From assembly GCA_949751835.1 (NCBI GenBank), contig CATKHK010000042.1, positions 186,001 through 250,000 of the forward strand: DNA of 64,000 nucleotides, given 5' to 3'. Source of the stretch: Blepharisma japonicum (Eukaryota > Ciliophora > Heterotrichea > Heterotrichida > Blepharismidae). Shown here piece by piece: positions 8,928-23,023 of this stretch. Under the pieces are notes generated by a model. That model was not told the origin of the DNA and made no database searches. It worked only from the letters and a program-made list of their open reading frames with translations. The translations under genes and the position numbers were made by a program. Numbering within the stretch: the first letter of the stretch is position 1; each line of letters begins with the position of its first letter.

Positions 8928-11900
8928 ATGCTTTATATATTCCTTTCTTTTCCAACTGTATTAGCATTTGACTGTGATCCAGATCTTTGCGATCTATCCC
9001 TTGTAAGTTCTATCTAGATTGGTGATGGGAATTGTGATCCTAATTGCATGATTGATGCTTGCATTTATGATGCTTGAGAAAGCAAATATTCCAGCAACTT
9101 AGAAATGATGAAATCAAGTGACTGTCTTTATCAATGTATTTCACGAAATAACTGCACACTCGAGATGCTTAAAAATGATCAGTGTGATGACGGTGAATTT
9201 TAAATAGAGTGCAATTTTCAAGAATGCGGTTATGATCTAGGAAAATGTGGATACTGCGCTAAAGACTGCTTAAAAAGCATGGTCAGCAATGGAATATGTG
9301 ATACCGCTTGCAATAATTCTGCATGCAAATTTGATTTAAATGACTGCGGTATATGTGCACCAGACTGCAAATCTGAATGAGTTAATAATGGAGTGTGTGA
9401 GTTGGAATGCTTTAATGATAAGTGTGATTATGATGGGACTGATTGTGGATGTGCTCCTGGCTGCCTGACAACTGATTATGGAAATTGCAAGCCAGAGTGT
9501 ATGGTGCCTGATTGTAATTATGATTCTGTTATTGAAAGTTTATCGTGTCCTGATAACTATTTAAGAACTTTTAATAAGTATTATCAGCTTTGAAATTATG
9601 ATTTTGAAGAAGCATGAGATATTTCGTATATGAATTGCCAATTAAGTGTTCTTCAAGATGGTGTGAATGGCATATGCTCAAGCGATTGCCAAGATTATGA
9701 TAGTTTATATCAAATGGGAGGATGTTCTGTCCCAAATACCTGCCAAGAGGGCTGTCTCGTGTGCGCAGGAGAATATGATTGTTTAAAGTGTGATTATTCC
9801 AATGGGTATATCAATTATTTTACAACTTGTGTTACAAGCTGCCCTCAGTGGTATTACCAGCACCCGCTTATACCATCTATTTGCTATAGTAATTTATATA
9901 AGGAAAGGAAGATTACAGTATTTTCTCAAATCCAAGCAAAATTTATGTTGATTATAATACTACAGATGCAACTAAGGATGGTTCCAAAAATCATCCTTAT
10001 AAAACACTTGCAGAGGCACTAGATAGTGCATGTGATCGCTATATTGAAATTTTGCTTAAGCCTGGAATTCATGAAGTTGAGGAGTCATATTGGTATTGAA
10101 ATTCAGATATACAAGTGTTAACTATAAGAACTGACTGTGATAGCTGCTCTAAGTATGCTATTATTGATATTAAAAATAGCGAATTTTTACTAGAAATCTA
10201 TGATATCCATTGAGTCTACTTCGAAAATATAGTTTTTGATCGTCAAAGTATTGCTCAACCCTATGCTATCGAAAGTCTTGACGTTTCCAATACAATTGTT
10301 GTTTGTCCTCAGAACAATTTTGAAAGCCTTATTTATATAGAGTATGGAACCTGACTATATGCAGTTAATACCACCTTTCAAAACATGGAGTATAATCTCC
10401 AGTCAATTATTTTTTCTCAAGGAGGATTAGTGGAATTATATAATACAAATTTTATTAATATCAAAACTTATTCTTGCTCTGATCTTCACGGTGCAATTAT
10501 CCTTCAATGTGATTATTCTTGTTATGAAAATGCACTGATTTACAAAAATGGAAACGTGGAACTGAATAATGGTTTTTTTAGCACAATTATGGATTTTGCT
10601 TCTGGGTTTTTGGTGGCAAATTATACAGGAGAAATAATGATTTCGAATGTAAATTTTTCCAATAGCTTGGCATTATGCGGTCGTTCTGCTGTTCCCTCTT
10701 TATATTGTGGCCTTTTAATTGCAGTGATAAATTGTCAGAGCCAATTTATAATTGAAAATTGCGAGTTTGATACTATCTATTCTAGAGAGGCATTGATTTT
10801 TTATGGAAACGATTTGAATATAGACTACAAAAAGACGTTCAAGAGTGGAGAATATATTATATTTCCAAGAATAAAAATTACAAATAACAGATTTAATTTT
10901 ATTGGAGCGTCATATCTTGTCTGAATTTTGCTCTATACTGGCATTCCAGAAATATTTATATCTGATTTATATATAGAAAACAGTGTATTCACTGATACTG
11001 CCCTTAATATAATGTCATTTGTATATGGTTCCGAATATGTGAGCATTGTAGACGTTGAAAATATAATTTTTACCAAATCATGGTCAGGATTTATTTTTAC
11101 TGCTAGTCCTGGTTTATATTTAAATGTCACATTGAAAGGTTTTTATCCAAGCTATATGATATCAAATTTAACTCTCGATAATATGATATTCCCCTATTTT
11201 AATTTTGATGGGCTTTCAGTTTATGATGAAGGCTATATCCCATTATACTTTTTGATTTTAGTATATATGCCACATCATTGTTCGATTTCAGATATTATAA
11301 TAAATAATACTCTCTTTAATAAGGATCCTGCACCATCTTATCAATTCAGTGCAATCACCGTTGCGTATGCTTATTATAAAACAGCTGTTTCAAATATATT
11401 CATTGATTCTTTAGTAATGCGAAGTCTCTATCCTCCTATAAGTATGCTTAATGGCAATTATTTTATGCTTGAAAATATTACGATTACAAATACAGTTAAC
11501 TTACTTTATAACGGAGCAATTGAGGTAAAAGATGCTTCCTATGCACTATTATCAAAAATTTATCTAAATAATATTTATGGGAGCCTTGAAGGGGGAATAT
11601 TTTCATTAAATTGTGACTATTTTATCGTAATTAATAGTTATTTCTCTAAAGTAGTTTCAGAAATGGAAGGTGTTATAGGTATAAGAAATTGTTCTACTTT
11701 TACTTACGTTTTTAACTCAACTTTTATGGAAAATGAAGGTATCGCAATTTTAATCACAGAGCAAGCTACAAAAGATACGATTGTTTACATTGAAAATTCT
11801 AAATTTATTCTTAATCATAATGTAGGCTCTGGTAGTGCAATTTCATTCTTTTCATATGAGGTTCCAGAGTATTTAAATAACACTATTATCACTAAAGGCT

Positions 11901-14900
11901 GCATTTTTCTCAGTAATACTCAATATCCTATTATGATTTATAACAATTCAAATTACCAAGACTATAACAGCTCATTTTCCTATAATGACTGTGTATTAAT
12001 TGCTGCAGGCTTCTCGTATCAAAATTTCATGTTTTATGGCACACTGTTTTACCAGAATTATGTGCACGATGGAATGATTTGAATAAAAAATGGTACGTTG
12101 GGCTGCTTAAATTGCCATTTTATTAACAATACTCAGCTTTTAATATACGTATTTGATGATTCTTACTTCCTTTTAGAAAATTCTGAATTTGTTAATAATA
12201 CATCAAGCACATCATCATTGATTGTAGCTCATAACACCATTAACATCAATTATATCTATAATTCCACTTTTATAAACAATCATGCAGTATATAATCCTAT
12301 TATACAGATATCAGGATCAAAATTAATTGCTGAAAAATTATTAATAAAAGACAATAGCTCACTAAATCCAAATGAACCTGTTATTTATATTCAAAATGCC
12401 AGCTCTGTTCTAATAGAAGATTCTCTATTTGGTGCAGAGGAAATTAATGCTGCTGAAATTGTATCTATCAATAGCGTCTTGAGCATTGAAAATTGTGAGT
12501 TTGATTTTATTAACGCATCTTCATCTGGTCTGATCTTCATCTCTGATGGCCAATTATATATTCATAATTCAAAAATGAGATTCATGCCAAGCTTTATTTT
12601 TTCTGCTATTGCCTCATCATTTATTTCAACAGTAAATGCAAATTATATTGAATTAAAAGACTCAGTTTTTTCTAATTCTTTTGCTCAAGGCATACTACTA
12701 AAGGAGACAGCGACCATTTTGATTGAAAATTGCACTTTCAATGATGGAACTAATTATAATTTTGTACAAATTGTAAATTATGGCTTCTTAGGAATATCAA
12801 ATACTTTATTTTTGAATAATACATCGACTTTGTCTGGAGGAGCTTTATGCATATCAAATTACGACTCAACATCGGTTACTTTAATAGAAAATAGCTTATT
12901 TGCAAATAACAGCGCTTCGAATAAAGGAGGAGCGCTAGTATTAGATTGTTGCAATGCTCGGATTCTCAACTCAAAATTTATAAACAATACAGCTTCTGAG
13001 GGTGGGGCTGGATATGTAAAATGTAATATTGGAGCAGCAACAAACTATTTTTTAAAAGATTCATTTACTCAGAATATTGCTTTAATCGGAGCCAGCCTGT
13101 GCATTGAAGGAAATTATCCTAATATTTCTAGTAGCGAATACTTTGAAAACTATGCAGAATATGGAAATGAGACTGCACTATGGCCTATTGGATTAGCTAG
13201 GTATGAAAATTCAACTTTTATTGGCCTTGAAGGATATACAATATCTTACTATGATGGAGTGTGCAAATTGGACTCTACTTTTAATTTTTCTTTTGGCTTA
13301 TATGATGCAAATAGTGAGCTTGTGACTGGCGGTTTTGATGGATATACTGCTTCATTGAAGCCAATTTCAACAGATTCCAGTATAAATGGAGTGGCAGCCG
13401 TCCATCCAAACAAAGGAATAATTGAATTTATAAACCTATCTTTTTTATGTACTCCTGGGAGCGAAATCAATATGGTCCTGACTTATTCTGGCTCAATAGA
13501 TTACTGATCAGCAAGCTTAAATAGATCAATAAATCTTAATCTAAATGTGAGCTTAATTACACGAGATTGTATAAATGGAGAATATAGAGCTGAAAATCAG
13601 TGTATTTATTGTAAAGAAGGGCAATATAGCTTAAGTCCAGATGAAAATTGTGATAAATGCCCATTAAATGCATATTGCTATGGCGGTAATTTATTAGTTC
13701 CGATGCCTGGATATTGGCGTGGTAACACTAATTATACAAAAATATATGGCTGCTTATATTTCTATGCCTGTGAAGGAGGGTTAACAACAGATACTGATTC
13801 TCTTTCTTTAACTGGAAGATGCCGTGAAGGGTATAGGGGAAATCTTTGTCAAGCTTGCGATTATGGTTTTTCATCATCAAGTGGAAATCGCTGCGAAAAA
13901 TGTCCATCTAAGCAAGAAAATATAATTCGGCTTATAGGATTAGGAATATCCATTATTTTAGTTCTTATAGCTATAGTTTATCTCACCTTTGTTACAGCTT
14001 ATGAGCCTATTTCAATAAGTTCAATCTTTTTCAAAATTTTATTGAACTACTTTCAAGTTATTTCAATTATTATAAAACTAAAATTGCCATGACCATGATA
14101 TACTGAGTCATGGCTCACATACCAGTCTTACCCTGGAGATACTCCTACTCACTTGTTTTCAATCGATTGTTTATTAATAGATGAAAATGACCCAGATTCT
14201 TATAAATCTATTTATTTTGATAAACTGATAATTTTTGTTTGTGTCCCTGCTGCTTTAGGACAAATTGTAGTAATTTTCTGGTGATTATTTGCATTATTTA
14301 AAAATATTAGATTTTCATCTGTAAAAAATGAATTGATAGCAACTTTATGAATTTTGCATTTTCTGCTTTTGCCAACAATCACAAATTATATGTTCTCAAT
14401 TTTCAGTTGCATAGATATTTATGAAGATTTGTATCTTACTAGCAATTTAGATATTAAATGCTGAGATGAAACTCATTCAATGCATGCTTTTAGCATAGCT
14501 TTGCCAGGGATCATAATATGAACTATTGCAATTCCTCTAGGAATCTTTCTCTATTTACAAAAAATCAAAAAGAGACTTTATCGTTTAGAAACGATGTTGA
14601 GATTTGGATTTATTTATAATGGATATAGAGAGTCAAAATTTTATTGGGAATTTGTTATTTTATTGAGAAAATTGTTGATGATATGAATTACTATTTTTTT
14701 TGAAAATGATAATGAAGAATCTCAGGCTATTGTTTGCTTTACTGTTTTATTAATATTTTTTTATTTGCAGTATAGCTGCTATCCTTTTGAATATGTTGAG
14801 CTCAATAGGGTGGAGTTAATAAGCATTTTTACAGAATTAACAACAATTTATTGTGGTCTTTATTATATGACAAATGAACTCAGCTCAGGAGTTGAAATTT

Positions 14901-15247
14901 TCTTTTTTGTTTTGCTATTATTATCAAATGCTTATTTTATATGTGAGTGGCTGATAAATATTTTGAAAAAATATATTATTTTTATTATTAAGAGAGTTAA
15001 TTTTTTGAATAAACTTATAAAGGTTGAGAATATGGAAGATTATAAAAATTGTGAAGATAAAAAGAAGATAAGAGCTGATTTGTGTGAAAAAAATTTAGAA
15101 ATAAAAGACAATGCAGATCTTTCATTATGAATAATGAGAAAAATCGCTGCCGATGAAATAAAAGAAAATAAAAATTTGCAAGAGAGTGCTGCTGAGGGAT
15201 CATATTATGAAAGCCAAAGTTCGGCCGTCTTTTCGAACATTGATTAA
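8928..15247 (+). CDS. array gene 1 (subfamily A): LNR/beta-helix/GCC2-GCC3/polytopic surface protein
   Basis: A 2,091-residue protein. Exons are 8928-9002, 9018-9192, 9208-9888 and 9903-15247; introns of 15, 15 and 14 nt interrupt it. Residues 1-15 are a signal peptide. Residues about 20-260 hold five LNR/Notch-type Cys repeats ('GDGNCDPNC', 'DLNDC', 'CDYDGTDC'). A Cys cluster follows, then from about 320 to 1,490 a very long Asn/Ser-rich region of beta-helix/POMP-type repeats, e.g. 'NNSASNKGGALVL'. Residues about 1,525-1,640 form a GCC2/GCC3-like Cys module ('CPLNAYCYGG', 'CREGYRGNLCQAC'). Eight or nine membrane segments span about 1,650-1,990, followed by a charged cytoplasmic tail. The frame stays open through many TGA codons. 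A cell-surface receptor or adhesin role is inferred from architecture. Confidence 0.85.
9003..9017 (+). other. 15-nt intron 1 of array gene 1
   Basis: GTAAGTTCTATCTAG, phase 0, carrying an in-frame TAG if retained. All five array genes have a 15-nt intron at this position, after exactly 25 codons. Confidence 0.9.
9193..9207 (+). other. 15-nt intron 2 of array gene 1
   Basis: GTGAATTTTAAATAG, phase 1, with an in-frame TAA if retained. Splicing rebuilds 'CDDECNF' in the second LNR repeat, as in array genes 4 and 5. Confidence 0.88.
9889..9902 (+). other. 14-nt intron 3 of array gene 1
   Basis: GTAATTTATATAAG is one base shorter than the 15-nt introns at the same site in array genes 2, 3 and 4. 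Removing 14 nt is what restores the frame: it yields 'CYRKEDYSIFSNPSKIYVD', matching gene 4 'CYKNKDPSSYSNPTKIYVD'. Confidence 0.75.
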
Positions 15248-15693
15248 ACATTTTAAAAATTAAAATTATAAAAGGGTAGAGTCTCTGACCATATTCATTT
15301 AAGCATAACTGGATCTTCTTCGATTTAAATCTATAAAATATTGTAATTTTTATGATTTTAGATATAAAGTAAATATAGTTTAGCTAACTATCATGACTAG
15401 TGACCATTATCATGCCCCCGTAATGAAAAGTTAAATGGGATTTTTATAACTCTACACTTTTAAGCAGATCTTATACAACTGATTTATTTGCTAAAAATAC
15501 AACATACTAAATCCAGAATAAGTATCTAAAATTTTCATATTATATGCTACTATTAAATATTTCTTTATCGATTAAATTATATTTACTTGAATTTTTTCAA
15601 TATTAAGTTTTATATGCTACAATTTACACATCACTAAATTTATAAGTATTATTAGTTAAATAAGTAATATACTCAAAAATATTTGCTTTATGT
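15248..15693. other. AT-rich spacer
   Basis: About 450 bp between convergent stops of array gene 1 and the small minus-strand gene. Nothing supported is seen in it. Confidence 0.5.
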
Positions 15694-16293
15694 CTATGTT
15701 GCTTTTAAATAATCATAAATTGCTTCTTTTGTTTCAGTAAACTTTTTTAATCCATTTATAAGGCATATTTTGTTTGTTTTTTTGGAACCCATCTTTCACT
15801 CTTTTCTTGTTTGTCATTTCCTAATAATTTTGAAATTTTTGAAATATTTGATAACAATATATTCAAAAAGATTAATCATGTTTTGGTGTCATTTATAATT
15901 CATTTCAAACGAAAAAAAAAATTTAGCTCAATCTTGGTTGATTTGCTTAACCATGGGATATTCCAATATAATTTTACACTTTTTACTTTGCTTTTTGCAA
16001 ATATTGAGGAATAATTCTGAGTGCTTTAAATATTTAAATTTTTTCATCCAAAAACGCTGCTCGAATCGGGAATAATTTGTTTGTATCGAATTTGAATAAC
16101 CACGAAAACCATCTGATCATATAGATGATAGATTTTTCTTTTCTAAAAATCTTTTTTTCTCTTTATTTTTTAGTTCTTGCTTTTCTAGTTGTTTTAATTT
16201 GCGTTTTTTGGTTTCTTTTGTAATATCTCTGATAAATTGTAGGGCCTTTGACTTATTAAATTCTTTAGAAATGTAATGAACTCTATTATTCAT
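15694..16293 (-). CDS. small basic protein, interleaved family copy 1 (unknown)
   Basis: A 199-residue protein that appears only when TGA is read as Trp (five such codons); stop TAG at 15694-15696. It is Lys/Phe/Tyr-rich, with a coiled-coil-prone segment at about residues 20-55 ('KETKKRKLKQLEKQELKNK'). The N-terminus reads MNNRVHYISKEFNK and the C-terminus …TETKEAIYDYLKAT. It is a divergent homologue of the 207-residue gene at 38004-38627, sharing N-terminal 'H.IS…NK', a central 'SW…GY', a 'W..RT..W' region and a C-terminal 'EAIY.(Y/F)L'. Both copies lie on the minus strand between giant array genes. I do not recognise the family; no signal peptide or membrane segment is visible. Confidence 0.65.
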
Positions 16294-16800
16294 TTATCAG
16301 AAGTGATTAGTTTTTATTTAAAGGGAATGTCTTTACTAATATTATTATTAAGCGATGCGATTTGCAATTTCTATAGGGATAAATAATAATTTCTAGATAA
16401 ATTTAATCTGCTAAAGCCCAATTACTTCCAATTAATATTTTTAAACCAAAATAAAGCCTTTAATCTTGAAATATTTAAATGGACACAACTTTATACCAAA
16501 AATGTTCTAATCAATAAGCATGCATAAATCATTTCTATCATTAACTCGTTGTTTAGAGGTTAAAAAATTTGCATGAAATTTCTCAAGCATCAATTGTGAT
16601 AAGCATATAATGCATGCTCTCTGAATAATTATTTCTTAAATAAATTGCAGTAATTAGCCTCAACCAATTTAATCTATTTTATTTTTCTTTAATTTGATCA
16701 ATATAAATTGGTTTAAAACAATATTGTTTTAATCAAAACAAATCAATTAATAAAAAGACTATTTTTTCATTTGAAATTATATATCTATTTTGGCATATTT
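16294..16800. other. upstream region of array gene 2
   Basis: About 500 bp of AT-rich DNA. From about 16490 onward it is similar to the region upstream of array gene 3 (from about 23750), including two GCATGC-containing blocks and the stretch 'CTCTGAATAATTATTTCTT'. Confidence 0.6.
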
Positions 16801-16811
16801 TCTACAAATTT
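16801..16811 (+). promoter_or_regulatory. conserved TCTACA upstream motif, array gene 2
   Basis: TCTACAAATTT starts 34 nt before the ATG at 16835, equivalent to the motif found before each of the other array genes. Confidence 0.5.
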
Positions 16812-16834
16812 CTATAAAATATACATATATTAAA

Positions 16835-19800
16835 ATGCTGATCTTTTTAACCTGCATATCCACGACTTTTGCTATTTATTGCAATTATGATTCTTGTAAT
16901 CCAGATACAGTAAACTAAAATTAGATTGGAGATCATATCTGTTCACTTTCATGCATGAACGAGCCTTGCAATTATGATTCCTCAGAAACTAGGTTTGCTG
17001 ATAAAATCACCATAATGAAATCAAGTGATTGCTTTAACCATTGCGTTTGGTATTACCCAGAATGTACTCTTGAAATGCTGGGAAATGATAACTGTGATGA
17101 TAGTAAACACTATGCAGGTTGTAATGCACAAGAGTGCGGTTGAGATTTAGGGCGTTGTGGCTACTGCTCAAAAAATTGTTTTGAAGATATGCTTGGTGAT
17201 GGAGTTTGCAATGAGGAATGCTTTACAGCTGAATGTCGCTATGATTTAAGAGATTGTGGATTGTGCAGTAAAAACTGTAAACTAAACTTTATTAATGATG
17301 GGATTTGTAATCCTGAATGCTATAATCCTGATTGTAATTACGATGGAAAAGACTGTGGATGCGCTCCAAACTGTAAGTTTGATGATTATGGCAAATGCAA
17401 GCCGGCGTGCATGGTTCCAGATTGCAATTATGACTCATTGGGAGTCCAATGCCAATATGAGGATCTTAGGGAATTTTATATGTACTTTCAATTATTGAAC
17501 TATGACTTTTCTATAACTCAAAATATTGATTTCTTAAATTGCTCTTCCAATCCCAATGAAAATATTGGTATATATGAATCATATTGCCAGACTTATGAGT
17601 CATACAAATACGGGCGGCTAATTCAAGACTCTTGCAAACCGAATTGTTTAAATTGCTCTTACTCTGGTTGTGTTAAATGCGACTACTCAAATGGGTATAT
17701 CAACTTTCTATCTGAATGCGTTTTAAGCTGCCCCGCAAACTATACAACTCATCCCCTCATTCCTTCTATTTGCTATAGTAATCGATAATAAGAAAATCTA
17801 GATTTATACATGCCTCTATATCCAAAGAAAATTTATGTTGATTCCAATACAACAACTTTAATTCAAAACGGGTCAAAAGAATATCCTTTCAACACTCTCT
17901 ATTCAGCTATCTATAGTGGCAATAGCCCACATATCGAAATACTAATGAAGCCAGGAATTCATGAAATTAATACAGAAATATATGATGAACCTCTAATTAC
18001 ATCCATGATAATTAGATCTGACTGTATTGACTGTGCTGAATATGCCTTTCTACGAATAAGAAATCCTTATTTTTCATTTCCAACATATTTAATTAAACTT
18101 ACAACTTTCGTTAATCTTATAATTGATAGAGAAAGAATCAGTTATGACTATTTTTTCTATATTAAAGGATCAGTTAACGATATGGTTTGCCCTTTGCTTC
18201 ATTATAGATATTTAAGTTATATTAGCTTGATAGAGATCGCTTCTTCCTCAAGCTTTTATGCAGTCAATACAACTTTTTCAAACATTAAGAACAGTATACT
18301 CTCCGTTATCAACGCTGAAGGGGGCACAATAAAATTGTATAATACACATTTCACAAATATCACTACTTTTAATTGCCCAGATAAATTTTCAGTAATTATA
18401 CTTTGATGCAATGTTTCCTGTAGCGACACTAACTTTGTATATGATTCAGGAAGTGTAACTCTAAATAATGGATATTTCAGCAATTTCTTGAATTTTGGAT
18501 CAAGTTTTCTCTTATCAACGCATTTCAGCAATATTAAAATTTCTAATGTCAAATTCTCAAATATTTATGTCTTTGGAAAATGGGGAATTGGCTCTTTTAG
18601 CTTTATTGGTTGCACGTCTTTGTTTTGTATTACTGACTACAGATTAGTTGACTTTTTTAATAACACATTTGAAAAAATCTATGTCCAAAGCTCTGTAATT
18701 AGGGTTTCTTCTTGAGGAGAACAAAAATTTCTAGGTGAGTCAAGAATTATGATCTTTAATAATCAGCTCACATATGTGTGATCAAGTGGGCAATTCTTGT
18801 ATGTGTTGCAAGATGCAAGATTCTATGTTAATATCGAGAATTTAAATATATCCAAAAGTAAATTTGCAGATAACATAGTTAATCTAATTGGAAATAGCCA
18901 ATCAGAAGCTGTTTTTCAGAATATTAGGATAGAGAATTCATCATTTCGCTATATTATTAATTTTGGAGGGAATCAGTATATGTCGATATTTTCTGTATAT
19001 ACAAAAGACTTGCCGGCAATCATGATGAGTAATTTTTTTTCTTCAGTGATAAATAATTATGAAAAAATTTATAGCCTTGGAATGGATATAAGTGTTGTCA
19101 TTCAAGGGCTGATATCAGTGGATGGTGGTAGGGCTTATATTTCAGATGTTGTAATTGACGAAGAATCACTTATAAATAATCTTCCAGAATATCAAAATTT
19201 TGCAATTAAAATTGCTTACCTATTACGTCTCGATTATGCTTTACTTCAGAATATTGAAGTAAAAAACACAATTAGCCATAATAATTTGATAGAATTATTA
19301 CTTTGCTATGCTATCAGCATTTACGACATTTCTATTTGAAATATAAAGGGAGGACAACTTGTCTTTTATAAATCAAATTATATAATGCTCTCTAATGTCA
19401 CAATTAATCATTCAATCGATGAATTCGATATTTTCTTTTATGATTGCCCAAATAGTCATACTGTCTCATCTTATCTAAATTCAGCCTTAATATTAGTAGA
19501 AAATGATAATCAGCATAGTCAGATTTCTTTTGGATTTTATACAACAGTATTTATTGATGTTAAGATTTCTTTTATAGATTATATTAATCAGGCCGATTAT
19601 GAAATATATAATTGCTGGTTTTTTAATAGTCCATATTCTAGTACCAATGGTCTAATAAATGCATATTTTGGAGATAAAAACAGTAGAATCCTAACTGCAG
19701 CTTGCCATTTTTATTACAATAGAGCATGCTTGCTTTTTCTTAGAGGTGGAAGTTATTATGATTTATATAGCAAGTTCGAATGAAATAATAAAATATTAAG

Positions 19801-22800
19801 CCAGGTTTATACAGGAGGTCCCACAAGCATATACTTTAATGAAAGTATTTTTAATAATAATTTGTCTGATGAAAATATCTTTGATGTGGGTAGTGCAATA
19901 TTGAGCCTTGACAATTGCACTTTCAAGCAAAGTGGAGGATTTTATATCAAATCTACTTTATATATGAATAATTGCACATTTGAAAACAGCACTACGAATA
20001 GAGAAGCTCTCATTAAAATTGATGATAGCGAAAGCTATATAATAGATAGCAATTTTTTAAATATTAATTCCTATTATACTATCGAATTATCAAACTCGGC
20101 CCTTGAAATATCTCATTCAAATTTTTTAAGTACAATTATTTTAAGTGACTCTACTATGATTACCCCAAGCCTCATTTTGATTTTAGGAAATGCAAGTCTT
20201 TCAATCACAAATTCAAATTTTATTAGTTTTACTTCAAGAGCCATAATTTATTCAAATGGAGAGAATGCTGTAAAAATACAAACATCTTCTTTTGAAATGG
20301 CCAAGACCTCTAAATATGAGTGCTTTTATTTTTTATCAGGATTCTTATATTTATCTGATGTTACGATGATTATGGGATTTGTATTGTTTAATAATGGAAT
20401 CATAGATATAAAAAATTCTAGATTTGAAGGGCCAGTAAATTGAACGGTTTATTTATCAAATATGAGATCTATAAACATAGAGCGAAGTTTATTTAAAAAT
20501 GGGATAAGTATAGCGTTACACATTATTAATTCTTATAATTGTTATCTATCAGGTTTGAGATTTATTAATATTACCTTCAACAATGATAAAGAATCACCAA
20601 TATTTTTTGAAAATATGCCTTCGAATTCGCATACAGTAGTTGATGATTGTGATTTTGAAGACAATAGCGCCTACATTGGTGGTGTAATGAATTTATATAG
20701 TTGTGGAATCAAAGTCCAAAATTCGAGATTCATTAATAATACATCATCTGTTGCTGGAGGCGCTATTGCTAGTTTCTGCAAAAATGTTAATGAAACTAAC
20801 TATTTGATAAATAATACATTTTCTGGTAGCAATTCGACAGTAGGAGGAGCAATCTATTGAGAAAGCAATTATCTAAGCATGTCAAATAATTCATTTCTCG
20901 ATAATCAGGCAAAATATGGAAATTCTGTAGCATCTATACCAATGAAGCTAAATATATTAAAGCAGCCATATCGCTTACTGGAGGAAAGTGAAATAACTGA
21001 AAATAATTTAGTTTGTAGCTTAGATTACAGCATATCTTTCCAAATTGCTCTCACTGATAGAGATAATCAGGTTGCATCATATGGATATGACAATTTCCCT
21101 GCATTTTTGAAATGCGAATCAAGTGATGTAAAAATGATTGGAAATTATCAAAAATATCCTAAAGAAGGAATCATTGAATTCAATAATCTATTATTTACTT
21201 GCTATCCAGGATCGGAAATAATTTTAAGTTTAAACTATTCTGGGAAAATAAACTCCCTTTCCAGTTTCGAATCTTATTATATACCAGAAATAAAAATATC
21301 TATAAAAGCCCGAAATTGCGTAAATGGAGAGTATATGAATTTGAAAAAGGGCACGTGTGAGTTTTGCACAGAAGGAAAATTTAGCCTAGATCCTAGTGAC
21401 GAATGTAAAACTTGCCCTCGCAACGCTTACTGTTGTGGAGGAAACCAAATTGCACCTTTTGAAGGCTATTGACATGGTAGTAATAAATCAAGTATAATCT
21501 ATGCTTGTCCAAATCCCAATGCCTGCAAGGGAGGAGAAAAAGATCACAATAAATGTGCTTCTTTAGTGGGAGAATGTGCTGAAGGATATAGAGGAAATCT
21601 CTGTCAGCCATGCGATCATAACTTTTCATCATCGGGAAGAAATAAATGCAAAAAGTGTCCTGATGATTCAGGCACAAATGCTGCTGAACTTATTGCCGTT
21701 TTTATAGTTTCTATCATATCAATTGCTCTCATAGCATATTTTTCATTAAAAACTGCATATGAACCAAAATCTACAATTTCTATATACTTCCGTATTTTGA
21801 TAAATTATTTACAAATGATTATGCTGGTTACAAGACTTAAGCTGAATTGGCCATGATATATAGATTACTGATTATCTAGGCAAGGATATCCTGCAGAAGT
21901 CCCAACGCATATAGTATCAATTGATTGCTATTTAATGGATGAGAATGATGAAGATTCTTACAAAAACATTTATTTCAAAAAAATGATCATGATAGTGATT
22001 CTTCCTGCTGCTTTGGGGACTGCTGCGGTTATTTTTTGGTCATTAATTGCAATATATAAAAGAAAGTGGAAGTTGATGAAAAATGAATTAGTCGCAACTT
22101 TATGTATTTTACTCTTTTTGATTTTACCTTCAATTACAGATTATATGTTTTCTATTTTTAGTTGTACCTACATTTATGACAATTTATATTTAGTAAGTAA
22201 TATGGATATTAAATGCTGGAAAAATGATCATTTATATTATGCATTAGCTGTTGCTTTGCCAGGAATTATAGTATGAGCAATAGGATTTCCTGCTTGTGTT
22301 TTTCTATTTTTATATAAAAGAAAATACAAATTGCACAGGTTAGATACAAAGCTTCGATTTGGATTTTTGTATGCTGGATATCGAAAATCTGCATTCTACT
22401 GGGAATTTATAGTAATGATAAGAAAATTAATGATTATATGCTTGACCGTTTTCCTAATGAGTGAGGCAATTGAAATTCAAATTGCATCTTGCTTTACTGT
22501 TTTTGCAATATTTTACTATTTTCAAAATAAATTTTATCCCTTCGAATACGAAAGTCTTAATAAAACCGAACTTGGAAGCAGCTCTGTTATCTTAGTAACA
22601 ATTTGATGTGGTTTATTTTACACAGATGACTATTTAAATGATATTGCCAATATTATTTTCTTTCTTTTAATATTATTTTCAAATTTTTATTTTGTTTTAA
22701 TGTGAATGAGGACTGTCATAACTGAGCTCAAACTGCTATTGATTGAACTTTTCCCATTCATTGAGAGTTATTTCGATATTGCTGAACTCAAAATAAAGAA

Positions 22801-23023
22801 AAAAAGTGAAATAAAACCAATTTTTTCACTTGTGGATGAGAAAAGCGGCTCAGAAGTAGAGAATGTTTCGAAGAAAAAATCATGAATAGAAAAAAGTGTT
22901 GATTTGTCAATTTTAAAGATTAAAGAAAATATGAATATAGTAGAGCAGCAAGATTATCAGCAAAGCGAGAATTCAAGTTCAGAATTTAATCTTCCTTGCA
23001 AATTTGATGGCCAGAATATTTAG
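16835..23023 (+). CDS. array gene 2 (subfamily B): LNR/beta-helix/GCC2-GCC3/polytopic surface protein
   Basis: A 2,047-residue protein. Exons are 16835-16909, 16925-17102, 17118-17777 and 17793-23023, with three 15-nt introns; the stop is TAG. A signal peptide (MLIFLTCISTTFA) is followed by LNR-type repeats ('LGDGVCNEECFTAECRYDLRDC' pattern, 'CNYDGKDCGCAPNC'), a Cys cluster, and a long beta-helix region rich in 'NCTFEN' and 'NNTSSVAGGAI' motifs. The Cys module is at about 1,475-1,590 ('CPRNAYCCGGN', 'CAEGYRGNLCQPC'). Eight or so membrane helices start near residue 1,600, and the charged tail ends in a Gln/Ser-rich stretch. It is nearly identical to gene 3 in the N- and C-terminal thirds. No in-frame TAA/TAG interrupts the body. 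Function is unknown; the architecture indicates a cell-surface protein with a large ectodomain. Confidence 0.87.

Noticed and set aside
15015-15251. Minus-strand open frames opposite the array genes (also at 18256, 21393, 28966, 35967, 39090 and 41836)
   Set aside because: They mirror the coding text of the + strand genes, lack any family resemblance and recur at equivalent places only because the genes are paralogues.
16518-16625. GCATGC blocks upstream of array genes 2 and 3 as regulatory sites
   Set aside because: They are shared only by the recently duplicated pair, so common descent explains them. No third gene has the same arrangement.
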